Below, piece after piece: positions 18,367 to 27,921 of a DNA stretch of 64,000 nt. The stretch spans positions 81,658-145,657 of the forward strand of contig SUYU01000004.1 in NCBI GenBank assembly GCA_015060245.1, written 5' to 3'. The translations under genes and the position numbers were made by a program. Numbering within the stretch: the stretch's first letter is position 1; every line of letters starts with the position of its first letter. This DNA comes from Bacteroidales bacterium. Its GTDB lineage: Bacteria; Bacteroidota; Bacteroidia; Bacteroidales; UBA932. Below the pieces are notes generated by a model. It saw only the letters and a program-made list of their open reading frames with translations. It ran no database searches and had not been told where the DNA came from.

Positions 18367-18592
18367 AAACGAAATCGTAAAGTTGTCCGAAAGTCTTGAT
18401 GGAAGCCACCTCTGTGCCTTTGATTTTAACACCGAATGTCTCCTCAATAAGAGCAACCATGTCTACAAGGCTAAGGCTGTCCAAATCCAATGATTTTTTG
18501 ATGTCAGCCTCTGGAGTGATAACTTCTGTTTCAACTTCAAACTCTTCTGCCAAAACCTCAATGGTCTTTGCAATCATTTCTTCTTTAGTCAT
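18347..18592 (-). CDS. Acyl carrier protein
   Basis: 81 aa with the DSL phosphopantetheine site: DIKKSLDLDSLSLVDMVALIEETFGV. Confidence 0.93.
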   Translation of the reverse strand: MTKEEMIAKTIEVLAEEFEVETEVITPEADIKKSLDLDSLSLVDMVALIEETFGVKIKGTEVASIKTFGQLYDFVYERMDN

Positions 18593-18650
18593 AGTATTGT
18601 ATCTTAATAAATTAGTGAATTGTTTCTGTTAGTTGTGCAAACCTGGCACT

Positions 18651-19871
18651 TTACAGGTTCCTTATTATAAGTGTAGAGTTTGTTCCTCCAAAACCGAATG
18701 AGTTTGAAAGGAATGTGTCAAACTTCTTCTCCACTCTCTTGCCTGGGATGTTCAATTTTGCAGAATCCTCATCGGGGTTCTCAAAGTTGATGTTTGCACC
18801 AATGAAATCATTTTTCATCATAAGTGTAGAGTAGATGATCTCAGAAGCGCCTGCCATCCACATCTCGTGGCCGGTCTGTGATTTGGTTGATGTAACCTCT
18901 GGCATATTGTCTCCAAACACCTGGTAGATAGCCTTGGCCTCGTTTGCGTCACCTTTAGGTGTTGATGTTGCGTGTGCATTGATATAGCCAATCTCCCTCT
19001 TGTCTATGTTGGCAAGTCTTAGAGCCATTTCCAAAGAGCGTGCAGGGCCGTCAACATTAGGAACCGAAATATGGTCGCCGTTTGAAGAGAAGCCGTAACT
19101 CAATACCTCTGCAATAATAGGGGCACCCCTTCTTACTGCGCTCTCATAACTCTCTATGATGACAGTAGCGGCTCCACCACCCGGAACAAGACCGTCACGG
19201 TCGCGGTCAAAAGGTCGTGATGCCTTTGTAGGGTCGCTCTCTCTGATTGAGAATGCGCTTATGCCGTCAAAACTTCCAATCGAGAATGGGTTTACCTCCT
19301 GTGCACCACCGCAGATTACCATATCCTGAAGGCCGTTCTTAATGAGCAATGCTCCCAAACCGATTGCGTGAGAACCACTTGCGCATGCTCCGGAAACGGT
19401 AAGGTTCATGCCTTTTAGTTTGAAGATACAAGCAAGGTTCATTGTAACGGTTGAGTTCATTGACTGGAAAATTGCACCTGAACCAACAAGTGTGGTATCT
19501 CTCTTCTCGCGCATTGTATCAACACTTTTTACAACAGGATCTGCACTGCTGTCGTTTCCATAAAGGATACCTACCTCGTGTGAATTCAAATAATCCTGGT
19601 CAATGTTTGCATGTCTGAGGGCATCAACTGTAGCGCAATAGGCATATTTTGCCTGCTCCGGCATATATACTCTCTGACTTCTGCTAAGTTCCTTTTTCAA
19701 ATCAGGAATCTCAAGATGTGCAGTAAGTGCAGATCTGAAACCCATCTCTTTTCTTACAGGGTCAAATATAATTCCCGATTTTCCGTGATATAGAGAATCT
19801 CTTACCTCATCAAGTGTCTTGCCCAAGCAAGAGTAGATTCCCATACCTGTAATAACAACTCTTCTTTCCAT
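18651..19871 (-). CDS. Beta-ketoacyl-ACP synthase (KAS II-like)
   Basis: VVITGMGIYSCLG; active-site Cys in VSGACASGSHAIG; His motifs INAHATSTPKGD and SQTGHEMWMAGA. Confidence 0.93.
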   Translation of the reverse strand: MERRVVITGMGIYSCLGKTLDEVRDSLYHGKSGIIFDPVRKEMGFRSALTAHLEIPDLKKELSRSQRVYMPEQAKYAYCATVDALRHANIDQDYLNSHEVGILYGNDSSADPVVKSVDTMREKRDTTLVGSGAIFQSMNSTVTMNLACIFKLKGMNLTVSGACASGSHAIGLGALLIKNGLQDMVICGGAQEVNPFSIGSFDGISAFSIRESDPTKASRPFDRDRDGLVPGGGAATVIIESYESAVRRGAPIIAEVLSYGFSSNGDHISVPNVDGPARSLEMALRLANIDKREIGYINAHATSTPKGDANEAKAIYQVFGDNMPEVTSTKSQTGHEMWMAGASEIIYSTLMMKNDFIGANINFENPDEDSAKLNIPGKRVEKKFDTFLSNSFGFGGTNSTLIIRNL

Positions 19872-19929
19872 ATATTGTATAATTTTTGTTTTCTTCTATT
19901 TCTATTCTTCTCCCGACAATCTATTCCAA

Positions 19930-21294
19930 CTATTTTTTCTTGAATACTATATCAAGTCTCTTCCACAATTCATCATGCAATTGCTGCAACTCTTTGCCTT
20001 TTGCAGAGGCAGAAGAGCGTAGCCATCTCAAATCCCGTGCAATCTTTACAATAAATTTGGTGTATTTGCATGCAATAATGGCCAATAACGGCAGTAGTGC
20101 TACATGGGCGAGTGCCAATAGCCATGAACCGGTGCTGAAAAATGTGATCAGCAGTGTGGCAATAGTGAATATTGGAATGAAAAACAGTACGTTGAATGCA
20201 AAATAGTATGTTCCGAGGAACATGATGTCGGTACTCATTTTCTTATGCATCAACTTTGGAATTGCATAGAGGAAGAGAGCAGGCCACAATGAGAAGATGT
20301 ATACCTCAATAAATACTATTGCCAATAGCGCCTTAAGCAGAGTGCATATGGCCGAAGATCTCTTTTCCAATGCTTCACTTCTGATTCCCAATTTCTTGAC
20401 ACCCTCTTTTTCTCGGGATGCCAGATCATATATGGCAGCAGCCTGTTCCGGATTCTCGCGGTTGAACTCATCAAGTCTTTTGCAGAACTCCTTGTCAGAG
20501 ACAAGCATATCAGGAAGGTAATTTGTGTCGGTACCTTTTTGCGCTGCATAACTCTTTCCGTATGTTGTGCGGATGTAATCTATTGAGTCATAGTTGTCCA
20601 GATCCTCAATATTGAGCATAAGGGCGCTTATCTTCTCCTTTACAAGGGCGTTGATCTCTCTCTTCACAGTGCGAGGTTTGCTCTTGTAGCGCTCATAATA
20701 TGGCTTCAATGAGATAGGCTCGCCAAACTTGACCATAAACTGGCCTTGGATATCAGTATAGTTCGTATAGTGGTTGCAAGAAGGGAGGATAAAGATTTCT
20801 GTATTGAAATTATCCATCTCCGCTGCCTCAAATGCAAGTTTAAGGTAACCTTGGGAGAAGTGTCCCAACCATCTTTTGTCCTGATGGCCGGCCTCGGGGA
20901 ACATGATTATGGTCCTTCCTTCTACAAGTTCACGCTCGGTTACTTTAAAGGTTTCGTCATTTTGTCCCAAGGCACCCTCTCCTTCATAATCAAGACGGAA
21001 TGCAGGAAGCAATCCTATTGACCTGAGGAACTTGTTTGCAATAGGGTGGATGGCAAAGACATCGGCCCTTGTTATGAAATGAGGCTTTCTGTCCCTGATT
21101 GTAAAGAGTACTCCAAGCGGGTCATTAAGGCAGTTCTGATGGTTCGAAACAACAATTACTGGTGTTCCGTCAGCCGGAATGTTCTCATAATTTATGGAGT
21201 ATGTCTTTTGGTAATATACCTTGTTGTGGGTAAACCTCAAGTATGATTTAAATATACTGTAGATTAATCCAGGTTTATTATTTTTTTGACTCAT
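19930..21294 (-). CDS. PlsC-type 1-acyl-glycerol-3-phosphate acyltransferase-like
   Basis: VVSNHQNCLNDPLG (an NHxxxxD-type acyltransferase block) and IIMFPEAGHQDKRWLG; C-terminal TM segments. Confidence 0.85.
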   Translation of the reverse strand: MSQKNNKPGLIYSIFKSYLRFTHNKVYYQKTYSINYENIPADGTPVIVVSNHQNCLNDPLGVLFTIRDRKPHFITRADVFAIHPIANKFLRSIGLLPAFRLDYEGEGALGQNDETFKVTERELVEGRTIIMFPEAGHQDKRWLGHFSQGYLKLAFEAAEMDNFNTEIFILPSCNHYTNYTDIQGQFMVKFGEPISLKPYYERYKSKPRTVKREINALVKEKISALMLNIEDLDNYDSIDYIRTTYGKSYAAQKGTDTNYLPDMLVSDKEFCKRLDEFNRENPEQAAAIYDLASREKEGVKKLGIRSEALEKRSSAICTLLKALLAIVFIEVYIFSLWPALFLYAIPKLMHKKMSTDIMFLGTYYFAFNVLFFIPIFTIATLLITFFSTGSWLLALAHVALLPLLAIIACKYTKFIVKIARDLRWLRSSASAKGKELQQLHDELWKRLDIVFKKK

Positions 21295-21342
21295 AGTTTC
21301 TTATAATTATTCTCTTGTTTAGCGCCGAGAACATTTAACCCA

Positions 21343-21372
21343 CAAAGTTAATCAATTTAGATTGTATTTCAA
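21343..21372 (-). promoter_or_regulatory. Bacteroidetes-type sigma-A promoter upstream of the KS/ACP operon
   Basis: Minus strand reads TTG-N19-TAACTTTG; plus strand is CAAAGTTA at 21343-21350 and CAA at 21370-21372. Predicted leader ~40 nt. Confidence 0.65.
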
Positions 21373-21599
21373 AATGATGGAACTTGTCGGCCACTCTATA
21401 TATTTGACAAACAGGGTGATAGGCTGTTTTTTTTAATAGGGGAGAAATGCAGCATAAGAGGGACTGCTCCCCAGACCGCCCATTAAACAACACCCCCTGC
21501 CGGAATATGCTCTGGCAGGGGGCTCTTATTGTAGATGGCTTTTGAGCCATCCTTATGTGTATTGGGAGTTATAAACTCCTGTGTTTAAGTTTATGGTTG

Positions 21600-24500
21600 T
21601 TATGAGTTGTACTCATCCCAACTCTTGATCTGAATCTTCTCAAGAGGAATGTTGCAGAATGCGTTGATGAATGCACTTGCAAGTCTTGCATTGGTAATAA
21701 GAGGAATGTTGAAGTCAACAGAGGCTCTTCTTACCTTGTAGCCATTCTCAAGTTCCACTTGGGTCAAGTTTTTAGGAATGTTTACAACCATATCAATCTT
21801 GCCGTTCTGAAGCATATCCATTACCTGTGGCTCCATACCCTGCTCACTTGGCCAGTAAACCTGTGTTGCAGGAATATTGTTTTCAACAAGATATCTGAAT
21901 GAACCGCCGGTAGCGTAGATGTTGTAGCCGTTCTTTGTCAAAGTCTTTGCTGCACTCAAAAGTTCTGCCTTCTGTTTAGCGCTACCTGTTGACATAAGGA
22001 TATTCTTTTTAGGAATCTTATAGCCCACAGAGAGCATAGATTTGAGGATAGCCTCATTTGAATCATCGCCAATACATCCTACCTCACCTGTTGAAGCCAT
22101 GTCTACACCAAGTACTGGGTCGGCTTTCTGAAGTCTTGAGAATGAGAACTGTGAAGCCTTGACACCAACGTAATCCAAGTCGAATGCGCTCTTGTTAGGA
22201 GCCTCTACAGGCTCGCCAATCATAACTTTGGTAGCAAGTTCAATGAGGTTGATTCTAAGAACCTTTGATACAAAAGGAAAACTTCTTGAGGCTCTCAAGT
22301 TACACTCAATTACCTTAATATCGTTATCTTTTGCAAGGAACTGTATGTTGAACGGACCTGAAATCTTCAAAGCCTCGGCAATCTTTCTTGCAATTTTCTT
22401 GATTCTTCTTGCTGTCTCAAGGTAAATCTTCTGAGGAGGGAACTGGATTGTTGCATCACCCGAGTGGACACCTGCAAACTCAATGTGCTCTGATATTGCG
22501 TATGCCAAAACCTCTCCGTTCTTTGCAACAGCGTCAAATTCAATCTCTTTTGCTCCCTGGATAAACTCACTTACCACTACCGGATGTTTCTTTGATACGT
22601 TTGCAGCAAGTTGAAGGAACTGCTCAAGTTCGGTCTTGTTTGAACATACGTTCATGGCAGCACCCGAAAGCACGTATGAAGGTCTTACAAGCACAGGGAA
22701 GCCAACATTGTCTACAAAGTCATAAACATCAGACATTGTTGAGAGTTCTTTCCAGCGTGGCTGGTCAATGCCAAGTCTATCCAGCATTGAAGAGAAGCGG
22801 TGTCTGTCCTCCGCATTGTCAATTGACTCTGCAGATGTACCCATAATCGGAACATTGGCATTGTCGAGTTTCAATGCAAGGTTGTTAGGAATCTGTCCAC
22901 CTACAGATACAACCACACCGTGAGGTTTCTCAAGGTCGTAGATATCCATTACCCTTTCAAAGGTAAGTTCGTCAAAATACAACCTGTCGCACATGTCATA
23001 GTCTGTAGATACAGTCTCCGGGTTGTAGTTGATCATTACGCCTCTCCATCCGCAGTTCTGGATAGTCTTGAGCGCATTTACGCTACACCAGTCGAACTCA
23101 ACGGAACTTCCAATCCTGTATGCACCAGAACCAAGCACAATAATTGATTTCTTGTCATCTGTGTAATCGATGTCATGTTTTGTGCCGTTGTAGGTCAAGT
23201 AGAGGTAGTTGGTCATTGCAGGATACTCTGCAGCCAATGTATCTATCTGTTTTACAACAGGAAGGATGTTGTATTTAATTCTGTAATCCCTTACAATCTT
23301 AAGGTAAAGGTCTGTGTCAATGGTGTCTTTATATACAAGTCTTCCTATCTGGAAATCTGAAAAACCCTGACGTTTTGCCTTCTTTACAAGTTCGTAAGGT
23401 ACATCATCTATCTTTTCATATCCCGACAACTCCTTGTCAGTAAGTATCAGACCATACAGTTTGTGAAGGAACCATTTGTCAATCTTTGTAAGGTCATGTA
23501 TCTGGTCAACGGTATATCCAGCCTTGAAGGCCTTTGAAATTACGAAGATACGGTTGTCGGTAGGCTCTCTCAATGCTTTGTCGATATCATCAACCTTGAT
23601 ATCCCTGTTGGCAGTGAAACCGTGTGCGCCCTGGCCGATCATTCTCAAACCCTTCTGGATAGTCTCCTCAAATGTACGTCCGATTGCCATAACCTCACCC
23701 ACACTCTTCATGCTGCTGCCGATCTCGCGGCTTACACCCTGGAATTTAGACAAGTCCCAACGAGGAATCTTACATACAACATAGTCAAGTGCCGGCTCAA
23801 ACATGGCAGGAGTATTTCTTGTAACCGAGTTCTTTAACTCAAACAAACCATAACCCAAGCCAAGTTTTGCTGCAACAAAAGCAAGAGGGTAGCCTGTTGC
23901 CTTTGATGCAAGTGCAGATGAACGGCTTAAACGGGCATTGACCTCAATAACCCTGTAATCCTCTGAAATAAGGTCAAATGCGTACTGTACATTACACTCG
24001 CCTACAATTCCTATATGTTTTACAATTCTGATTGCAATGCTTCTCAATTTGTTGATTTCATGGTCGGTAAGAGTCTGACACGGAGCAACAACGATACTCT
24101 CTCCGGTATGTATGCCAAGAGGGTCAAAGTTCTCCATGTTACAAACTGTGATACAGTTGTCATATTTGTCCCTTACAACCTCAAACTCAATCTCTTTCCA
24201 TCCTTTCAAAGATTTCTCCACAAGAACCTGTGGCGAGAATGTGAATGATTTCTCTGCAAGTTTGATAAGTTCCTCCCTGTTGTTGCAGAAGCCGCTGCCC
24301 AATCCTCCAAGTGCGTATGCGGCACGTATGATTACAGGGTAGCCCAAATCCTCTGCAGCCTGGAGAGCATCTTCAATATTCTCTACAGCGTGGCTCTTTA
24401 TGGTCTTTACATCAATCTCATCAAGTTTTCTGATGAAAAGATCCCTGTCTTCGGTATCCATGATTGCCTGGACCGGTGTGCCGAGAACCTGAAGGTCGTA

Positions 24501-24821
24501 TTTCTCAAGGATGCCGCTCTTGTAGAGTTCAACACCGCAGTTGAGGGCTGTCTGGCCACCGAAAGCCAAAAGGATGCCTTGTGGCTGCTCCTTCTTTATT
24601 ACCTCCTCTACAAAGTAAGGGGTAACGGGCAAGAAGTATATTTTGTCTGCAATTCCTTCTGATGTCTGGACAGTTGCAATATTAGGGTTGATAAGAACAG
24701 TCTCTATTCCCTCTTCACGCATTGCCTTCAATGCCTGTGAACCAGAATAGTCAAACTCACCGGCCTCACCAATCTTTAGTGCACCGGAACCCAATAGAAG
24801 TACTTTTGAAATTTTACCCAT
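21600..24821 (-). CDS. carB: Carbamoyl-phosphate synthase large subunit
   Basis: MGKISKVLLLGSGALKIGEAGEFDYSGSQALKAMREEG; duplicated ATP-grasp; C-terminal MGS-like domain. Confidence 0.97.
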   Translation of the reverse strand: MGKISKVLLLGSGALKIGEAGEFDYSGSQALKAMREEGIETVLINPNIATVQTSEGIADKIYFLPVTPYFVEEVIKKEQPQGILLAFGGQTALNCGVELYKSGILEKYDLQVLGTPVQAIMDTEDRDLFIRKLDEIDVKTIKSHAVENIEDALQAAEDLGYPVIIRAAYALGGLGSGFCNNREELIKLAEKSFTFSPQVLVEKSLKGWKEIEFEVVRDKYDNCITVCNMENFDPLGIHTGESIVVAPCQTLTDHEINKLRSIAIRIVKHIGIVGECNVQYAFDLISEDYRVIEVNARLSRSSALASKATGYPLAFVAAKLGLGYGLFELKNSVTRNTPAMFEPALDYVVCKIPRWDLSKFQGVSREIGSSMKSVGEVMAIGRTFEETIQKGLRMIGQGAHGFTANRDIKVDDIDKALREPTDNRIFVISKAFKAGYTVDQIHDLTKIDKWFLHKLYGLILTDKELSGYEKIDDVPYELVKKAKRQGFSDFQIGRLVYKDTIDTDLYLKIVRDYRIKYNILPVVKQIDTLAAEYPAMTNYLYLTYNGTKHDIDYTDDKKSIIVLGSGAYRIGSSVEFDWCSVNALKTIQNCGWRGVMINYNPETVSTDYDMCDRLYFDELTFERVMDIYDLEKPHGVVVSVGGQIPNNLALKLDNANVPIMGTSAESIDNAEDRHRFSSMLDRLGIDQPRWKELSTMSDVYDFVDNVGFPVLVRPSYVLSGAAMNVCSNKTELEQFLQLAANVSKKHPVVVSEFIQGAKEIEFDAVAKNGEVLAYAISEHIEFAGVHSGDATIQFPPQKIYLETARRIKKIARKIAEALKISGPFNIQFLAKDNDIKVIECNLRASRSFPFVSKVLRINLIELATKVMIGEPVEAPNKSAFDLDYVGVKASQFSFSRLQKADPVLGVDMASTGEVGCIGDDSNEAILKSMLSVGYKIPKKNILMSTGSAKQKAELLSAAKTLTKNGYNIYATGGSFRYLVENNIPATQVYWPSEQGMEPQVMDMLQNGKIDMVVNIPKNLTQVELENGYKVRRASVDFNIPLITNARLASAFINAFCNIPLEKIQIKSWDEYNS

Positions 24822-24825
24822 TGTA

Positions 24826-25899
24826 TTACAACATTTTAAAGAATTCATCAAATATTTGGTTTGTTACTGGTGAAACACCTGCCGCCTGCGGATTGAACTG
24901 TGCAGAGAAGAATGGTTTGCTCTTGTGTCTGATACCTTCGCAAGTGTTGTCATTCATATTTACAAACAGAGGTTCCCAGTCAGATGGAAGAGACTCCATG
25001 TCAACGGCATAACCGTGGTTCTGTGATGTTATGAAGCAACTTGTGGTGTTGGCCATTCTTACAGGCTGGTTATGACCCCTATGTCCATATTTCAATTTGA
25101 AAACCTTTGCTCCGGCAGCCAATGCAAGCAGTTGGTTACCCATGCACACACCGCATACAGGTTTGCCCTTTTCCATTGCTGCAGATATGTTCTTGATTGT
25201 CTCTGTGCAGAAGTTAGGGTCACCTGGACCATTGGATATGCACAATCCGTCATACTCCAACTCGTTGAAATTGTAGTTCCAAGGAACTCTGATCACTTCA
25301 ACGCCATTATCAAGAAGCCAGCGGATGATGCTGTTTCTTGTACCGCAATCTACAAGCACAACCTTTTTGTCGGCATTGCCGTATCTTGTAACCTCACTGC
25401 AACTCGCTTTGGCAACCATATTCTCTTCGTTGGGATTCTCTACAGGGAAATCTGCCGATGCCCCTTCAGGAACAATTCTTCCCAGCATTGAACCATTCTC
25501 CCTGAGGGTCTTTGTAAGTTCTCTTGTGTCAACGCCATAAATGCCCGGAACCTTCTCCTCCTTAAGCCACTCGTCAAGGCTTTTTGCAGCATTCCAGTGA
25601 CTGTAATTGAATGAGTAGTCTGTTATAACCAGTGCTTTTACGTGAATCTTTCCAGATTCAAAGAATTTCTCTATGCCGTTCTCTTTTTCATCCGAAGGTA
25701 CACCATAGTTTCCAAGGATAGGATATGTTGATACCAGAATCTGTCCGGAATAGGACGGGTCTGTAAGTGTTTCAGGATATCCTACCATTGCTGTGCTGAA
25801 AACAACTTCGCCATTTGCAGGTTGGTCGTAACCGAAAGAATAGCCCTCAAACTCAAGGCCATTCTCCAGAATAAGTTTAACTTTTTTAGTTGATTGCAT
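24826..25899 (-). CDS. carA: Carbamoyl-phosphate synthase small subunit
   Basis: KLILENGLEFEGYSFG...GVCMGNQLLALAAGAKVFKLKYGHRGHNQPV (class I GATase; Cys in GVCMGNQ). Confidence 0.97.
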   Translation of the reverse strand: MQSTKKVKLILENGLEFEGYSFGYDQPANGEVVFSTAMVGYPETLTDPSYSGQILVSTYPILGNYGVPSDEKENGIEKFFESGKIHVKALVITDYSFNYSHWNAAKSLDEWLKEEKVPGIYGVDTRELTKTLRENGSMLGRIVPEGASADFPVENPNEENMVAKASCSEVTRYGNADKKVVLVDCGTRNSIIRWLLDNGVEVIRVPWNYNFNELEYDGLCISNGPGDPNFCTETIKNISAAMEKGKPVCGVCMGNQLLALAAGAKVFKLKYGHRGHNQPVRMANTTSCFITSQNHGYAVDMESLPSDWEPLFVNMNDNTCEGIRHKSKPFFSAQFNPQAAGVSPVTNQIFDEFFKML

Positions 25900-25956
25900 C
25901 TTTATATGAAGTATGAAATTTACGAAGTTTACAAAATTGGGCAAAAGTAATAAAAA

Positions 25957-25983
25957 AAGGAGGTTTTTGCAATAAACCTCCTT
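25957..25983 (-). terminator. Terminator downstream of the C69 peptidase
   Basis: GGAGGTTT-TTGCAAT-AAACCTCC flanked by an A7 tract on the plus strand, i.e. a U tract on the minus transcript. Confidence 0.8.
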
Positions 25984-26056
25984 ATGAAATTTGTGTAAAA
26001 AAACAATTATTTATTGTAAATATCTTTCCTTCAGAAAAATACTTTTTTGGTACGTT

Positions 26057-27733
26057 TTACATGCCTCTTGCAAAAATTGACCAAAGGTCTGCTTTGAGTT
26101 CCTCCCATGTATTTCTTGTTGAAGCCTCAAATCTGCGGGTGAACTCATTCAGCATTGCAATGGCTTCATCTTTTTTGCCCGCTTTGATAAGTTCATTGGC
26201 CTGGGCCTCTACCTTCTTGCACTCTTCCATCATTATTTTTTCATAATCGAGTACTTTAGGCTCAATGAGATGGCGTGTCTTGTCCCAGTTTATTGTAGCA
26301 ATTCTGTTCGATTCCCTGTATGACCATACTGCTGCATCCTCCCTGTAACGGTGCTGTCCGCATACATCAAATCCTTTAGGCAGTTCTGTAGAGCCGCAAT
26401 AGATAGGGGAGCGCGGGGTCTGGGCAGGGTTGTCAAAAGCAAAGTATGCAACACCGCCAATTTCATCCGGCAACCAGTCTCTCAATTGGATAATATGAGA
26501 GTATGAGCATTGGATTACAGCAATTGTGCGGAATCTTGGTGCAATACCAGGCTTTATCTGATTGAAAAGTGCCCTCAAGTCATTAGGCATGAAGGTTGAA
26601 ACCGGGCAAACAGTATCCTTGAAATTTATATACTCTCCGTTGTGCTGCCTTACTCTTCTGTCAACCACAACATCCATTCCCTGCACCTGGTCAAATTCGG
26701 TTCCGTCATAAGTCTGGCGGTATAGTGCAAACATATCCTCTGGAGTTACTTTCTTGTCCGGTTTGACTGAGAAAGGAAGTTCATCCGCATCATATTTTAG
26801 ACCGAGCGAAGGAGCCAATGTGTTGAATATGAAGTATTCACGTACACTGAAAGGTTTTGCTTCATCAGATACCATCTTGTAGAATTTGAATTCACTTGTG
26901 CCGTCCCAAAGGCCCATATGGATCGTTCTCTCCTTAAGGTCAGAAGCATACATGAAATTGTCGGGATCATTAAAGTCAACAATGCCTATTCTTGGTATGT
27001 TTGCAGATACGCCCACATGGTCATCGGGAATGCGCTGTGCTACCCAAAGTGCGCCCGGCTTGTCAAATTTTGAAGGTTTCTTCTTTTTGCCTTTCTCGGC
27101 AGGTACATCTTTCTTGTCAAAGTTTGTTCCATATATCTCAAAATGCCACACCTCATTCTTGTCGGCAATAGTAAGGCACTCTCCATTGTCGCCATAACCG
27201 TACTCCTCGGCAAGTGCTCCAATAAGCCTTATGGCGTCACGTGCTGTTGTACACCTTTCCAGAGCGATACGCTCAAGTTCTTCAATAAGGAAGAGTCCAT
27301 TTGTGTCTTTTAAAGATCTTTTGCCGACAGTTGTAGTTTCTCCCATTGCCAACTGCTTCTCATTCAGACACGGATATGCTACATTAAGAAAAGCATATGT
27401 TTCCCCGTCAATTGCCGGAATTCTTCCCTTTTCTACTTTGCCACGTATGTCATGAGGCTCCTCTGTGTGGAGAGCGCCAGTGTAGATTGGTTGTGTGTCA
27501 CCGGCCTGGTATTTTTTGCGTTTTTCCATAGTGAGCCATGTCCTGTAGTTTGAATCACAGGTATGGGCTGTCATTACAGAGCCGTCGGCACTTGCTTTTT
27601 TGCCAACCATAATTGATGTGCAACTCTCGGCCTCATTCTCATCGTAAGGGTTGAAGGCTACCGGCTGCTGCGCCTGCAAACCTATTGCAAATAGGGCGCA
27701 GACAATTGCTGATAAACTCTTTTTTAGATTCAT
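26057..27733 (-). CDS. C69 family dipeptidase
   Basis: Signal peptide then CTSIMVGKKASADGSVMTAHTCDSNYRTWL, peptidase C69/PepD-like; Cys nucleophile. Confidence 0.93.
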   Translation of the reverse strand: MNLKKSLSAIVCALFAIGLQAQQPVAFNPYDENEAESCTSIMVGKKASADGSVMTAHTCDSNYRTWLTMEKRKKYQAGDTQPIYTGALHTEEPHDIRGKVEKGRIPAIDGETYAFLNVAYPCLNEKQLAMGETTTVGKRSLKDTNGLFLIEELERIALERCTTARDAIRLIGALAEEYGYGDNGECLTIADKNEVWHFEIYGTNFDKKDVPAEKGKKKKPSKFDKPGALWVAQRIPDDHVGVSANIPRIGIVDFNDPDNFMYASDLKERTIHMGLWDGTSEFKFYKMVSDEAKPFSVREYFIFNTLAPSLGLKYDADELPFSVKPDKKVTPEDMFALYRQTYDGTEFDQVQGMDVVVDRRVRQHNGEYINFKDTVCPVSTFMPNDLRALFNQIKPGIAPRFRTIAVIQCSYSHIIQLRDWLPDEIGGVAYFAFDNPAQTPRSPIYCGSTELPKGFDVCGQHRYREDAAVWSYRESNRIATINWDKTRHLIEPKVLDYEKIMMEECKKVEAQANELIKAGKKDEAIAMLNEFTRRFEASTRNTWEELKADLWSIFARGM

Positions 27734-27921
27734 GATTATCTGTTTTTAGTTGTTTGCTTTTATATTGATTGTGCTATTCTATATCTCTGTGTTGGGCAAA
27801 ATTTTGTATCTGCCGTTTGATGAAATGGCCCATTTGGTTGGGACGAGTACAAATATAAACAAATAATGCCGTATCTTTACACATGAAAATTAAAATAGTT
27901 TGCACATAAAGTCAACATTGT

